Part shown: one piece after another, positions 24,001 to 35,803 of the stretch | How the letters are laid out: every line of letters begins with the position of its first letter | Position numbering within the stretch: the stretch's first letter is position 1 | Assembly (NCBI GenBank): GCA_016169945.1 | Contig: JADLSH010000236.1 | Span: 4,264,001-4,328,000, forward strand | Direction: 5' to 3' | Source: Trachythela sp. YZ-2020 | Taxonomy: Eukaryota; Cnidaria; Anthozoa; Malacalcyonacea; Clavulariidae | DNA: 64,000 nucleotides | Program-made: the position numbers and the translations under genes | Notes under the pieces: model-generated | Database searches by the model: none | What the model saw: only the letters and a program-made list of their open reading frames with translations | What the model was told of the DNA's origin: nothing

Positions 24001-27000
24001 AAACTAGGCTTTACTGTGTTTATTTTGTTACAATCATCTTACCTTCCAATTTTTCTCTTTCAGTTTGGAATAAATATTTGAAACGTTTTTTTGAAATTCC
24101 AGTTTCTCATATCTTTCCCCACCATATTGTCCACGTTTTGCGGCTTCTTCAAGAGGCATATCCAAATACAGAACAACATCTGGTGCAATCAAACCACTGT
24201 CTGGAACCTTACACCACTGCAGGTCAAAATTCTATATAATCAATGAACATTTTGTAGATTATTTAGTATTTACAGTACTGGGTTTTTAGTATAGTAAAAC
24301 AATATTCACTCCACCAAAACAAACAAATGCATTTTGCAAAAGTATATTCATAAAAGTGTTGCATATTAACTAAACACAGGGATGGAATTACTGGGGGTGC
24401 AGAATGAGGGGTGTTGCACACCCCCTACCCGTAGCCTTGACCAAGGGGGTGCTTGGATATTTATCAATTTATCAATTTATCAAATTATCAGTAGTAGTAT
24501 ACTGTAAACTCTAAAATGTCATCCTTTTTATATAATGTCAACTGTACTGTATTGTATTGGTCAAGGCCGGATTTGGGTGTAAATGCTGCAGGAGGTGGAA
24601 AAATTTTAGGGGAGCTGCAGTGGCTTGGGCAATAACCTCCCTGGGAAGGTGCATGGCGCCCAGGATGTTCGGGTTTAAGACATACCCCATTACCCCCTGA
24701 AGTCAACAATGTGACTGAATGTATAAAATGTATATAATTTATGTATCAATGTATTTATGAATTATGACTCATCCAATTAGAATTGTGTTTGATCCATCTG
24801 ACTTTTCACAAGGCAAGTGCAATAGTTCCCCATACACCTCCCCCCACCCCCAATCCACCCCATGATATTGGTTAATAAACTATGCTATTTTTGTAACTTA
24901 CATGTTTTGCTGCAGTAAAAGCAACTCCTGAAAATGCATATCGATCTACAATAAGAGTGGTTCCTTCTTCCAGTAGTCTTTTCATTCTTGATCTGCAGAT
25001 AATGTTAACAACATTAGCTGACAAATAATGGTGGACATCACCATAATGTTTTTGAGTAAATAAATTGTCATCATATCAGTGCTCCTAATAAGGCAAGTTC
25101 TGTGATCATTGTGATTAAACTGGTCCAGCAGTGGTGTAACTTAACACTTGCCCAGGGATTGAATGATGGAAAAAACAGCAACAACTTTTGAAAATGTAGG
25201 TACAATACAATACAATAATACAATAAAACTGTATTGTATATTTATATATATTTCTTATCATGCCTGTATATTTTTCTGCAAATAATTTGGAGTTATCTCT
25301 GTGAGTGAACAATCAGGTTCGGGCCGCGTAGCTTGCAGGTTGCGAACAAGGTGAGTGAGCTACAGCATGGAAACCTGGAACATTTATGAGCAATTAGGCC
25401 TTGGAAAGTCACTTTTGGCAATAGGAAATATAACTCAGGAGAAAATCATACAAATCTGACTATCGCAAGTGTAAAAATTGCAAAAAGATACTGGGAATTT
25501 TCAGGCAATAATTTCTACTAACCAGGTTTGGGTCTGCCAACACAAACTCAATAATCAGGCAATTTGGTCACATATTGATTTATGGACAAACAAGTAATAT
25601 ATATAGGCATAAATGTTTATTTTCAGGCAATAATTTCTACTATACCAGGTTTGGGTCTGCCAACTTGTACTCAATAATCGGGCAATTTGGTCACATATTG
25701 ATTTATGGACAAACAAGTAATATATATATAGGCATAAATGTTTCGAAGTGACTATTTGACCAGCAGCCGGTCAGTAGTTTTGTACTTTAACTAATATCAC
25801 TATAAAACGAATTTCTTGCGGATATTTTCAGCAATGCTGCTGGTGGCGTAGTGGTTAAGGCGTGCGCCTGCGGAGTCGTATGTCGCGGGTTCGAATCCGA
25901 GTCATGTAGCAGCTCTAATAAGGTCTGCTGTGATTGGTCAATGCACTATTAACAAAAATATTTATTAAAAATATTGACGGTTTATTAATATTATGTAGCA
26001 TAATTTTTTTAAATTTTGGTTATATAATATAGAGTATAAAAATAATTAGCTATGTTCTAATGGGAAGAATAGCGCTGTGTGAGGTAGCGAGATTGATAGA
26101 TAGATTCCTAATGATACAACTCTATGGACCCAGCTATACTATAGAGTAGCGAGATAGATAGGGGGCTGTAGCAAATATGGGTAGCGAGATAGATAGATTT
26201 ATATAGGGGACAATGGCAAATATGGGTAGCGAGATAGATTTCTATAGGGGGCTATGGCAAATATGGGTAGCGAAGGTAGCGAGATAGATAGATACATTTC
26301 TATAGGGGGCTATGGCAAATATGGGTAGCGAGGGTAGCGAAGGTAGCGAGATAGATAGATACATTTCTATAGGGGGCTATGGCAAATATGGGTAGCGAGG
26401 GTAGCGAAGGTAGCGAGATAGATACATTTCTATAGGGGGCTATATTTCAGTAAAATTCAGAAAGCCTATAAAACTATTTTTACGCAAAATTCTACGGCTC
26501 TCTTTGCCTTTTTGGTATGGCTCAAAATTATTCTAATAAGAATCTAGTAACGTGAAGCTTATTCCTTTCTCGGTTATTTACAGTTTTTTCAGTCTCTTTG
26601 TTTCGGTACAGCTTGTTGGACCTTTTAGAGCATAATTTGTTAGCTAGAGTAGTTACTAATTAGACGGTAATAGTACGTAATGTACAAGCAAATTAAAAGT
26701 AAAAAGACACATGTAGGCCTTGAAGTGATTAAATCTCTGTTGCGTGCGACCTTCGCTGTGCTTTCTATCCCTACAATTAACTTTACAAATCAAAGTAAGT
26801 CTTAAAAGGAAAGTTCTAACTGCCTGAAACTGGCAAGCTGTATAAGTTCATAAAATAATTGAGCGTCATATCTGTTTAAATGGACTATTACAAATCTTAC
26901 TCATAGAAAAAACTCCACCGGATATGACAACACCTTATTTGAGCAAAACAAACAGTGGGAATAGGTGAGATGTTATACAATATCAATCATCTACGTCAAG

Positions 27001-30000
27001 TAATGTGTAGACGTCTACCTACATCGGACCGTATAGAAAAGGATTTTTTTAGTTTGCTCTGACTCGACCAGAAGAGAACAGATTAACTCACTGAAGAACA
27101 AGAACTCTAAACATTTTTAACACTTGAAGAAAACTTTCAATGGTCGGAAATCTATTTTGTATTTTCAAAGACCGTGCATAGCTGTATATATGCCCAGTGT
27201 TCCACAGTCCTAATATTCATGGCCTAGAATATAGTTGTAGTAGTCCATGGTTATAGTCCACTGATTAGCCACTGCAAGACGTTAGTCATATTAGTTAACA
27301 GCTGTACATATTGCTAAGTGTATTGCACGCTTATACACTTCTCTAGAGTACCGCCCGCGATCAGTATTTTCGTACATCTCAGCTGACGTCTGCCTGTCGA
27401 CGATTCCAATTATCTGGGGGATATACGTCGTTCGGAGCAACAACGGTTTGCGCAGTGGTGTAGAAGAAGGGGGCTCTTGAAGGCAGAGCCTGTCTTCCAA
27501 AAACTATGCCAACGACCGCTTTTTTTGCAAGAATACTTGAAAATATAGATTTATGAACACTTTATAGCTGTTACAGGCATCAATTATATCATAAAAGATG
27601 CAATTATGGGATTGAGTGGTTACTTTTGACGTCATCCATTCCCGAATGTTTTCGCCCTTGGTAACATGCTCGTCTATACAGAGCCTCCAAGTTATGAATT
27701 TAGTTTTACAGCACAACGTTAATTTTCGACTAGCTTAACTGAGTAGTCGTATTTGTTTCTAGTTTAGGGTGATACGTAGGTGGTGTATTACAGGTGTGGG
27801 AAGCTGAAGGGGGGTCTGGGGGTCCTCCCCAGAAAATTTTTGTATTCTTGAGTCTCTGTGGCTTGATTTCCTGCATTTTCAGAGACAATTTTTGATATAT
27901 CCCATCTAAACGGATACCATAACTTTCCTCTAAACTCAGTTTCCCCCCCTTTTTTTCTTATACTTTGGACAAAAGGGACGTTCACTGGGGGGGCCAAAAT
28001 AGCTTACTGGGGGGAGCCAACATGGGGGCTGGGGGGGCTTTGGCCCCTCCAGTACATTAGTTAAAAAAGGCCCTGTATCAGCACGCTTGGCATTGAAACC
28101 AGTCTGATTGTACAGACAATAACCCTTCTACAGCGGTTTCCAGCTCAGTTTATAAATCAACATCAATATGTAGTAAACTGTCATCTTGAGATAGTACGTC
28201 AACGACCATCCAGATACAATTTCATATAAGTGTGCTGATGACACAAAACTTTATCTAATGCTTCAAAAGCATTAAATCTATCGAAGACGTTCAACATCGC
28301 CGGAGAGTGATCTGAACCGTCTAAAACCATGGTCTGATGTGGTCGACCTCAAATTCAACGAAACAAACTGCAAGAGTCTACAATTTCTACCCATAACGAG
28401 GAATTGAATATATCGATGATATTTATTACGTTCAACTACAACACTACATCCAGACTATGAGATCGAAGATTCAAATATTCTATTCTACTCCATAGACGAT
28501 AGTTCTTAAATATATATTAAGAAATAAGGCAATTTATACAGGACACGATAGGAGACGTCTTACATAATGCATTATACAGGAAGCGAACATTACAGGAAGC
28601 GAACATTACATAAAGAACAAACTCACAAAGTTCTTGTAAGTGAATAAGTGTCATGGGGCCTGATGGGGGTGTGCTAACCGATACTCATACTAACTTTATA
28701 CCTGCAGCTGAGAGCTGAGCTGAGTTGCGAAGAACGCAGCTCGATGGAAGGGTAACTTTTTTGGATAACCCAAACCCACACTGTCAATATTCCCTGTGGG
28801 AGGAAAACGGAGTACGCCGGATAAAACCCACGACTTTTGGTAGAGCCTTGACTAACTCTTTTCACATAAGTGTCGTGAGTCCCCAGCCGGCGGAAAATCG
28901 AACCTACCATCTCAGAGGTGAAAGGCGCGCATGCTCTCATTACTGCGCCACCGTAGCCCAAGCGTTTTGGATAAGACGCGACGTAGATAAGAATAGGGAT
29001 TGACCTGTTCTCAATTTGGTCGCTATTCAAATAAGCCACAACTACAGATGGCAATTCACGTATCACATAAGACAACGGTAGGAAAAAAGTAGCGGCTAGG
29101 CATGCGGGAGACTAGGAACAACTGAAACAAAATTGAGTTTATTCATGGACAATATTCTTGCCCAATTGCTAACATTTATATCATGTGTCCTATTTTGTCC
29201 AATGGTTTGGGAAGAATTGACTTGGCCGACACGGTTTTTTCTCCCTTATTTATTTATATTTAAGAGTGTAAATTAATTTTTATGCTTTTATTACTAAACT
29301 GTCACCAAAATTGTAGGTAAACTATTTTAATATCGATGGTATTCCGCGTAGTATGTGGGCCAAACAGTCTGCCATTTGCACACACGAGTAAGTATCAAGG
29401 TATTTCTACATTGACAGGTAACGACAGGGCCGCCAAAAGGGGTGGGGACAACATGCCCAGGCCCCTAATCTAATAGGGTCCCCATCTTGCGAAAAGACCA
29501 TATAATAAAAATAACTGTATGTCAAGAAGGAAACACGATTGACAATTTATGTTATTCTAAGTAACGTTGAAAATGTTTATAATTAGCTATATGTGTTTTT
29601 CATAAAAGTTTTCCACAAGGCTTTGGAGTACTGTATGCTTTCGCACTTAGATCGATAATAGATCATAGGGGCCCTGGAAATGTGTCACTTTTGGAGGCCA
29701 ATTTGTATTTTTTCCATGTTATATGTCGTTTATGCACATCAGAAATCGGTGAAATGTTCGTCCAAAGCGCAAGTGCAGATATATCATTTTAGAGACTCTA
29801 GATTCCAAAAATCTTCCGGCCGACATGCCCCAATACCCCCCAACCCACCTTGGAGTCTTGTTCCATCGACACTCACCCACAATCAAGGGGGAGAGCATTT
29901 ATTAGTCGACTTATTGAAATCCACTGAAAATCAAAGTTCATATGTAAACAACACGTTTGATTTATAGTTTATATAATCTTGTTATTAGTTTATTATCAGA

Positions 30001-32225
30001 GACTCGATTATCATAGAAATAGCCACCGGGCTATCGTGCGGCCACCGGGCTATCGTGCGATGCTCCGGTAGGCCCTCCTTTTCTACAGTTAAGAGCCCTT
30101 CATTACATACTATACAAAGACTGAAAACATCTCAAGACAGCGATCACACCTTTTTAGAGATACAACGTAAATGATAGACATAGTATATTTTTGCTACGAA
30201 ATCATGCAAAACACTATATTTCCTCTCGCGAAAATATATTTATCTGATGATTTACGTATAGACTGTTGTAATATGCCCAGTTGTGAGTCCCCAATGAGTA
30301 GGTTATTTTAAATATGAGAGTGCAGTTTCAAATATTTGGCAAACTACCTTGTATTTGTAGACAGAATAAGTATATTATTTGCGCATTGGTACTGGTACCA
30401 GTTATATTCAGTTAATCTTGTAAAAGGCAAGATCTTGTTCACAATCTATTGACTATAAATTGGGTTGCTTAAACGTCATTTCTGTAATAAATCTAAGCTA
30501 CTAATTTACAAACGAAAAAGAGCGGAACACACGCTTCCATTGGGTCCAATTAAAATAATCACAATGCATTGCGTCTATAGCAGATTGAGATTTTGCCCAG
30601 CTGTATCAAATTAGTCTGCTTATTTGCTCGCTCGCTGAAGGTTCGCTCGCTCCGGCACAATAAATTCATAGTAATCACGTTTATGTGAACTTGTTGCAAT
30701 GATGTCACAAAGGGGCCTTAATTATGCGTTGGAGCCCGATCCTGGATTGTTAGTATAGGAGAGGGGTTATCTGAGAATATAATTATTCAGGCTAGGCACG
30801 TATGCCAATTGGAAAAAAGTTGAGTATGAAGGGGTTGGCCATGCCAATGAGATTTAAATGGGCTCACTTAATCCCACCAGCCCCCCTTGCCCCCCTCCCA
30901 TATATAAAATGAACGGTCCCTAATTGACTGTAAGAGGACTAAGAGCGATATCACGTCGTGTCCTCCGCAGGCTCTCTTTGGATATTATTAATATTGAGTT
31001 ACGTGATGTGTATCCCGATATCTCAGGGAAAATTTTAAGGAGACTTTGGAGCAAGTCTATATATACAGCTAATTTATGGCAGTTGTAAGATATACAGTTA
31101 TTTTGTAACTCTGACTCATTGCATGACAGTGTTTACATAATGCAATTAAAAACGAGTGTTTATATACAGTAACACAAAACCAGGAATTATTCAATCTCGC
31201 ACATTATTGAGGTTAAATCACAGTGGTTAAATGAGGGTTGTCAAGTCAAAACATAGAGATAGTATATGCGTACACAACCGTTTAGAGTGACTTGACAAGG
31301 AAAGAGAATGGATGAAATATTCGAAGGAAGCACACTTTATAATTATGTACTATTTCAAAAACGAGTTTGAGTGTTTGATCACGGGAAAAAGTTTAATGTT
31401 TTATTTGGTTTTACGTTCAATAAATTCATATTACAAATAGATAAAATAGAAGCGAATGGCGGAAGTGCAAACTGGCAAAAGTGTTAACTCAGAATTTGGG
31501 AATTTCTCGCTTCCTATTGGTACGCTACCTTCGCTACCCAATTAAGTGTTGAGACCAATAGAAAACAACCTTATTAGAGCTGCTACACTACAGTCGAATC
31601 CGTCCAAGTACTCTTGTATTAAATACTTTTCAAACTTTTTTTTCTGAGTGGTTTTCCCGTTCTAGGGTTAATAGGGTGGGTTGGTTAGGGATAGGATTGG
31701 GGTGGTTTAATCTATAAAAACTACAAAATTCTAGACTGCCGGTCAAATAGTACTTTTTGGAACATGACCGGCCCTGATTGGAAAGTTTGGAAATCGCGCA
31801 ACCGAGGAAAAGGTGATATATATGCTTAATAGAAAAGCTTCTGATCAGAAACTAATGACTATTAATGTCCAAAATATCTACTGTACTTCATTTCCCATCT
31901 GTTAGCTGAGAACATCAAATGAATAGCATGATCATCAAGTTCAGATTTCCCTTGAAGATAGGAATCGATTGTCTTCCCAATTGCTGTAGACCTGTCTGCG
32001 ATAAATATAAATACAAAAATATAATATGAAAGATTTTGGTACTTCTATATAAAATTGAATTTCTTTACATTCAACTAAGTACACAGTGTACTAACCTGGG
32101 AATCTAAACAGTTCTACCTTTCTTCCCATTGACCGTAAATATTCGACAAGTTTCGAACATTGAGTAGATTTTCCACAACGATCACAACCTTCGAAAACAA
32201 TCATTGCACCTCTAGCGACGGCCAT
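21086..32225 (-). CDS. DTYMK: thymidylate kinase (dTMP kinase), complete
   Basis: Phosphorylates dTMP to dTDP for DNA synthesis. Five exons join in phase: 32225-32096, 31995-31887, 24992-24902, 24231-24043 and 21205-21086 (TAA stop). They give 212 residues, the same length as human DTYMK. The P-loop [10 protein letters not shown] (12-21) carries the Arg of type I (eukaryotic) enzymes. The [10 protein letters not shown] motif (96-105) and the lid segment [11 protein letters not shown] (142-152) are intact; W116 sits in NFDLQWC. All introns are GT-AG. Intron 2 is about 6.9 kb and full of repeats. The start at 32225 matches the family ([13 protein letters not shown]). An in-frame ATG 81 nt upstream (32306) would add a basic 27-residue stretch, but an E2F-like site lies there, so I treat it as promoter or leader. 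No inactivating change is seen. Confidence 0.97.
22649..22700. mobile_element. 52-bp hairpin micro-MITE
   Basis: Two 23-bp arms (22649-22671 and 22678-22700) are inverted copies with a single mismatch around a 6-bp loop. They are flanked by an exact 9-bp duplication tacaaaaat (22640-22648, 22701-22709). DTYMK intron 4. Confidence 0.88.
22960..22985. mobile_element. 26-bp palindromic insertion
   Basis: ctagacttgct, ccaa, agcaagtctag forms a perfect hairpin bracketed by (g)gtcaatg on both sides. The same sequence with 4 bp missing occurs at 31041-31058. Confidence 0.6.
23161..23370 (+). repeat. duplicated 'aatgcccgggagtcggaaaa' word
   Basis: The word plus a following 'gaatgcccgggg/gaatgcctggag' occurs at about 23170-23202 and again at 23330-23362. 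DTYMK intron 4. Confidence 0.7.
23426..23646. mobile_element. 221-bp element with 35-bp inverted ends
   Basis: Perfect 35-bp arms at 23426-23460 and 23612-23646, each containing the palindrome atcagatctgat. No clear target duplication. DTYMK intron 4. Confidence 0.75.
25498..25743 (+). repeat. 122-bp tandem duplication
   Basis: Two highly similar copies starting ttcaggcaataatttctac. DTYMK intron 2. Confidence 0.88.
25836..25935 (+). mobile_element. tRNA-like SINE head (family C)
   Basis: It has an A-box-like ggcgtagtggttaagg and a B box ggttcgaatcc. The T stem pairs poorly, so this is not a functional tRNA. Its 3' flank tgtagcagctctaataaggt recurs on the minus strand near 31565-31590. Confidence 0.65.
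26073..26448 (+). repeat. minisatellite of 'gggtagcgagatagatag' units
   Basis: About six units of 50-70 bp combining tagcgag/tagcgaag, gatagatag and ctatagggggctatggcaaa. Unit length varies through gain or loss of the 9-bp (a/g)ggtagcga word. DTYMK intron 2, next to the family C SINE. Confidence 0.88.
27790..28075 (-). mobile_element. G-rich dispersed element, minus orientation
   Basis: It contains the complement of ttcagagac / gcaggaaat and long G runs, ending near 28075 with ggccctg, which resembles the ends of the hAT element at 35028-35803. No duplication found. DTYMK intron 2. Confidence 0.5.
28220..28390 (+). pseudogene. LINE reverse transcriptase fragment
   Basis: Frames read [13 protein letters not shown], then [21 protein letters not shown], a short RT palm fragment with an intact ADD. 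DTYMK intron 2, antisense to the gene. Confidence 0.7.
28690..28962 (-). mobile_element. SINE family B copy
   Basis: tRNA-like head on the minus strand (about 28960-28881): GGTGGCGCAGT A box and GGTTCGATTTT B box. The body contains tcgtgggttttatccggcg-tactccgttttcctcccac. The same layout is seen at 61758-61570. DTYMK intron 2. Confidence 0.8.
31495..31770 (-). mobile_element. SINE family C relic with telomere-like stretch
   Basis: It shares gattcgac...gtagcagctctaataaggt and the word ccggtcaaatag with 25750-25930 on the other strand. Between these lies a degenerate TTAGGG-like run (31673-31715 on plus). DTYMK intron 2. Confidence 0.55.
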
Positions 32226-32256
32226 CTTGAATATGGAAGTGTTAAAGATTTGAAGA

Positions 32257-32268
32257 TTTCCCGCCAAA
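32257..32268. promoter_or_regulatory. E2F-type site at DTYMK start
   Basis: tttcccgccaaa is a full match to the palindromic E2F consensus, 32 bp upstream of the DTYMK start codon. E2F control of DNA-synthesis genes is well established in animals, so S-phase regulation is likely. Confidence 0.75.
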
Positions 32269-32429
32269 TAGCGCCGATAATTAACTTTTTTCCCACGATG
32301 CCCCACGATTTAGGCATATCAACTAGTCACATTTTTTAGAGACTTTGGGATATATAAAGTCAACGAGAAGGTTATATAAGGTGTTTGCCTGAAGAACAGG
32401 TAGGACTGCTTAGGCGACGTGTCTGACAC

Positions 32430-32540
32430 GAGGTCTGACACATCTTGCAACATCGAGTCAGTGACCTTAAAAACGAACTCAAGACTCAGAGGAGAAAGGC
32501 GCTTGCTCTGACGACTGCGCCACCGAAGCCCCTATTCCAC
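32430..32540 (-). mobile_element. SINE family B head
   Basis: The minus strand reads ggcttcggtggcgcagtcg, agagcaagcgcc and gagttcg, matching the head of the copy at 61758-61680. The body is absent. Confidence 0.65.
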
Positions 32541-33065
32541 AAAGAGTGCACATGTGACGGTGTAATTGCCTTCAATACTCTTTCATCACCCAGCCATCAG
32601 TTCAATTCATATTTAATTCCACTTACGTTTTAATTTAACCCTTTATGTTTTACCGAAGTTATACTTTTTGTATCTGCGAATGCAGATATATTGCCATCGT
32701 GCTGTTTGCTGTTTGCCGTTTGCCGTTAGCTTATAGCCATTCAGCGACGAGCTTATTTAAATTGATAGCCAATCAGCAAGTGGCTTACAATGCAATGACG
32801 TAATGTTCTGCAAAGCCATTACATCATTCAATTTTGCCTGTTCGCAGGCTAGATCTTAAATGCAACATGGCGATTGACAAAATTTAAATGTCGTTAATTC
32901 ATATAAAAACGTGAAAATACGAAGACATAGATCTATGGATAGACTGGAAAGAAATCAAAGAATGCTTCAAAATTTAGTGGTTCTATTTCTGAAGGGAAAC
33001 TAAACAGTGAAACAGTCGAACTATCGAAGGACGAAGATCAAGGTAAGGAATACTACAACATATTA

Positions 33066-33438
33066 GGGAGCTTAAGATCTACAACGCCAACGTCGACGAC
33101 GCGGCCCTTCTAACAATGAAGTTTCTCGCTTGTAATACAGCAATTGAAAAACTTGTAGTCCCAAGAGAATTCTCGACGTCGTCTCTGTCTTGTTAACGAC
33201 GCCAACTAGAGCATTTTTACGTCCTCGGGACGACGGCAAGTCAGAAGGATGAATAGCTGCATTTCACGTTTGTTTTTACAGCCTGCATTGTAGTCGATAA
33301 CTGCAGTTGAAACGTTTTAAAAGTCATGAATAAAAAGCTGTGAGCTAAAACAAGAACGTTGTTCAATCACGGTCTCTTTATATTCACATATTTATATGGC
33401 GTTGTCGACTGCCGCGTCGTCGTAGATCTTAAGGTCCC
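33066..33438. mobile_element. 373-bp MITE
   Basis: The ends gggagcttaagatctac and its near-complement (gtagatcttaaggtccc) continue inward as matching CG-rich acgacgcgg segments. They are flanked by tatta on both sides (33061-33065, 33439-33443). No ORF; superfamily unassigned. Confidence 0.8.
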
Positions 33439-34502
33439 TATTAATATAACATTGACGCGTAAATTCACTAAATTGTAAAATATAGCATCTTGTTTATGCA
33501 CATAAGTTTTCAATACTAAAGTAAATTTGACTACCATGAATACTAGCTAATCCCACATTTTAATTTCACTTTTAGCAATTCCACATAATTTTATAGTGGT
33601 CACATTTCTTTAAATAAATATTGTGTACAAATATAGTCTTGTTTATAGTATATAATAGTTAAGACGGTAAAAGATAAGACTGTGCAATACTCCTTTTGGC
33701 ATGACATTTATTGCAGACGGTGTCACAATCACATACTTATAATTTCATAATAGAAATTCATACTTCATATCCATAGGCAAATTCTCCTCTAAATTACTAA
33801 GTCGCTTATATTTAATGTCTTTTCAAGCAATCATTTGCCTGTACTTTACACATCACTCTCATATTTATATTGTAGGCTGAGCAAACAAACAAGGAACACT
33901 GTAGCTTTGACTAGTCAATTCTAGCCAATGTATGTATATGATATGCTGTGTTTATATATACTTTGTACATTATATTCACAGACTATATACATGTGTTAAA
34001 TTATACTCCTGATTTTCAACATAGTTATCATTTGCTACTGATGAATGTACTTCAATAATATGACCTATTTACTAACACATCCACATGAAATAAATAGTTC
34101 ATTTATGTTCCTCCATCCCTGAATACCACATGTTGACGTCGTGTATCAATGTGTTTAAAAAGGCTTTTAAACTGCGTGTTAGCGACACCTGGTGTTCTGA
34201 CAACATCCACGCATCTACAATTTTTTCACATACCTGATTGTAGTAATATTATGGACTATCGAGAAGATTGTGAACCTAACATGTTTCAGCAATGACATCA
34301 TAAAATTAAATAAAATCTTTGTTGTGTTATGGAAATAGTCTCTGCTAGTGAAATTTATATCAGCTATTTTATTTGTCATATGTACTAAACTGTCTGGCAT
34401 AGTGATACTGTAAATTGTGAACCCAATTTAACAATTAATATGAAAACGTTGTTCTACTGTGTATGATATATATTTTTGTGATATCTATAAAAATATATTA
34501 TT

Positions 34503-34616
34503 TTAACCCATTAGCTGACAAGCCCAGATCCACACTAATTTTATTAGTATTTTACTCTGTCTAATGCCAGACGATTTTACTTGTCAGTGGTAGGGTACTG
34601 CCAGTTAATGGGTTAA
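34503..34616. repeat. 114-bp inverted repeat
   Basis: ttaacccattagctg (34503-34517) is inverted at 34602-34616 with one mismatch. The centre contains gtctaatgccagacg, shared with 2490-2600. Confidence 0.7.
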
Positions 34617-35027
34617 ATATCAATCTCTTATTCTTTACAAGTTACTGGTTGAATTAAGTGTATGTTTTTGTACAAAATATGTGTAACTTATACAATTTAG
34701 GGCCAAACAGAATTGTAGAATATTATTCCTTCATCACAAGGTGAGGATGTCAATTGGGATTTTATCCTGTTTCCTCTCCTGTTGCTAATACGCAAGCAAT
34801 TGTAAATAAGTGACAAATTTTAATAAACTAAACTAACTAAACATGACAACAGTGGGATCACCATGAGCAGATACATGTACGCTTAGCGTACCTATTTTTC
34901 CATATGCAATCATCTAAATTTATCATGATGAAGTTAAAAGAAAGGTCGAACATTCAAACGGACTCAGCCCCCAATTGAAACAACATAATAATGGTCTGCT
35001 CTGTCCCTAACTGACTGACACTCCAAT

Positions 35028-35803
35028 CAGGGCCGTCGCGAAGAGGCATAAGCAGGGGGGGGGGATGCCGACAAAAGGGAGTGATCTCCGAGTGTGGTCA
35101 TTCCTAGTTGACAATTCAATTTCGCGTAATTTTTGGAATCCGGCATATCTTTACGTTGACGAGGATTTTGTTGGACAACGCCTTAATTCAATAGGAATAA
35201 CAGGCCAGGGGAAAGATCTGACCGTGCCAAAAGGGCCTCTCATAACTTGAGGGAGATCCGGGGGCATGCTCCCCCGAGAAAAGTTTGAAATTTGAAGCCC
35301 AGAAATGCCATTTCCTTCATTCTGAGCTGCGGATTTACTATCAAACATTTCCCCCTAAACATGCCTATTTTAGAGAAAAAGGAACATGAAAAAGACGCAG
35401 AAATAACAAAATTGTTTTGTCAATACTTATAACACCGAGTTTTAATTATCTTAAAACACAAAAATAGTTAGAAAAAATTCATTTTGGTTCATGTTGTAAC
35501 AGCAACACAACAGTAGTTGAGATTGTAAATAATTTGTTTAATCATATTTGAAATGCCGACGGACAAATAACGCAGCTTCCATATCGCATCTTCATTTGAC
35601 GGGAATTTCTTTACTTACTGACAATATGCATCATTTGACCACATTTTTGACGACATTTACAATAAAGAATTTCCCCCTTTAACTGACATATCGTTCATTT
35701 ATGGTGATATTTTTAGTTTGCCGACAAATCCTTCATTGCCGACAACATTTTTTCAGGGGGGAGTGTCACCCCCCCCCCCCCCCCCGCATTGGCGACGGCC
35801 CTG
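35028..35803. mobile_element. hAT-type non-autonomous transposon, 776 bp
   Basis: 12-bp inverted ends cagggccgtcgc / gcgacggccctg are flanked by an exact 8-bp duplication actccaat (35020-35027, 35804-35811). No transposase ORF. Internally it carries pieces of the G-rich dispersed repeat in minus orientation. Confidence 0.93.

Noticed and set aside
25836..25915. A genuine tRNA gene
   Set aside because: A and B boxes are present, but the T stem has only two pairs and spacing to the acceptor strand is wrong.
29427..29675. Possible hAT element with cagggccgcc / ggggccctg ends
   Set aside because: The ends match over only about 7 bp and the flanking 8 bp differ, so it does not meet the standard used for the others.
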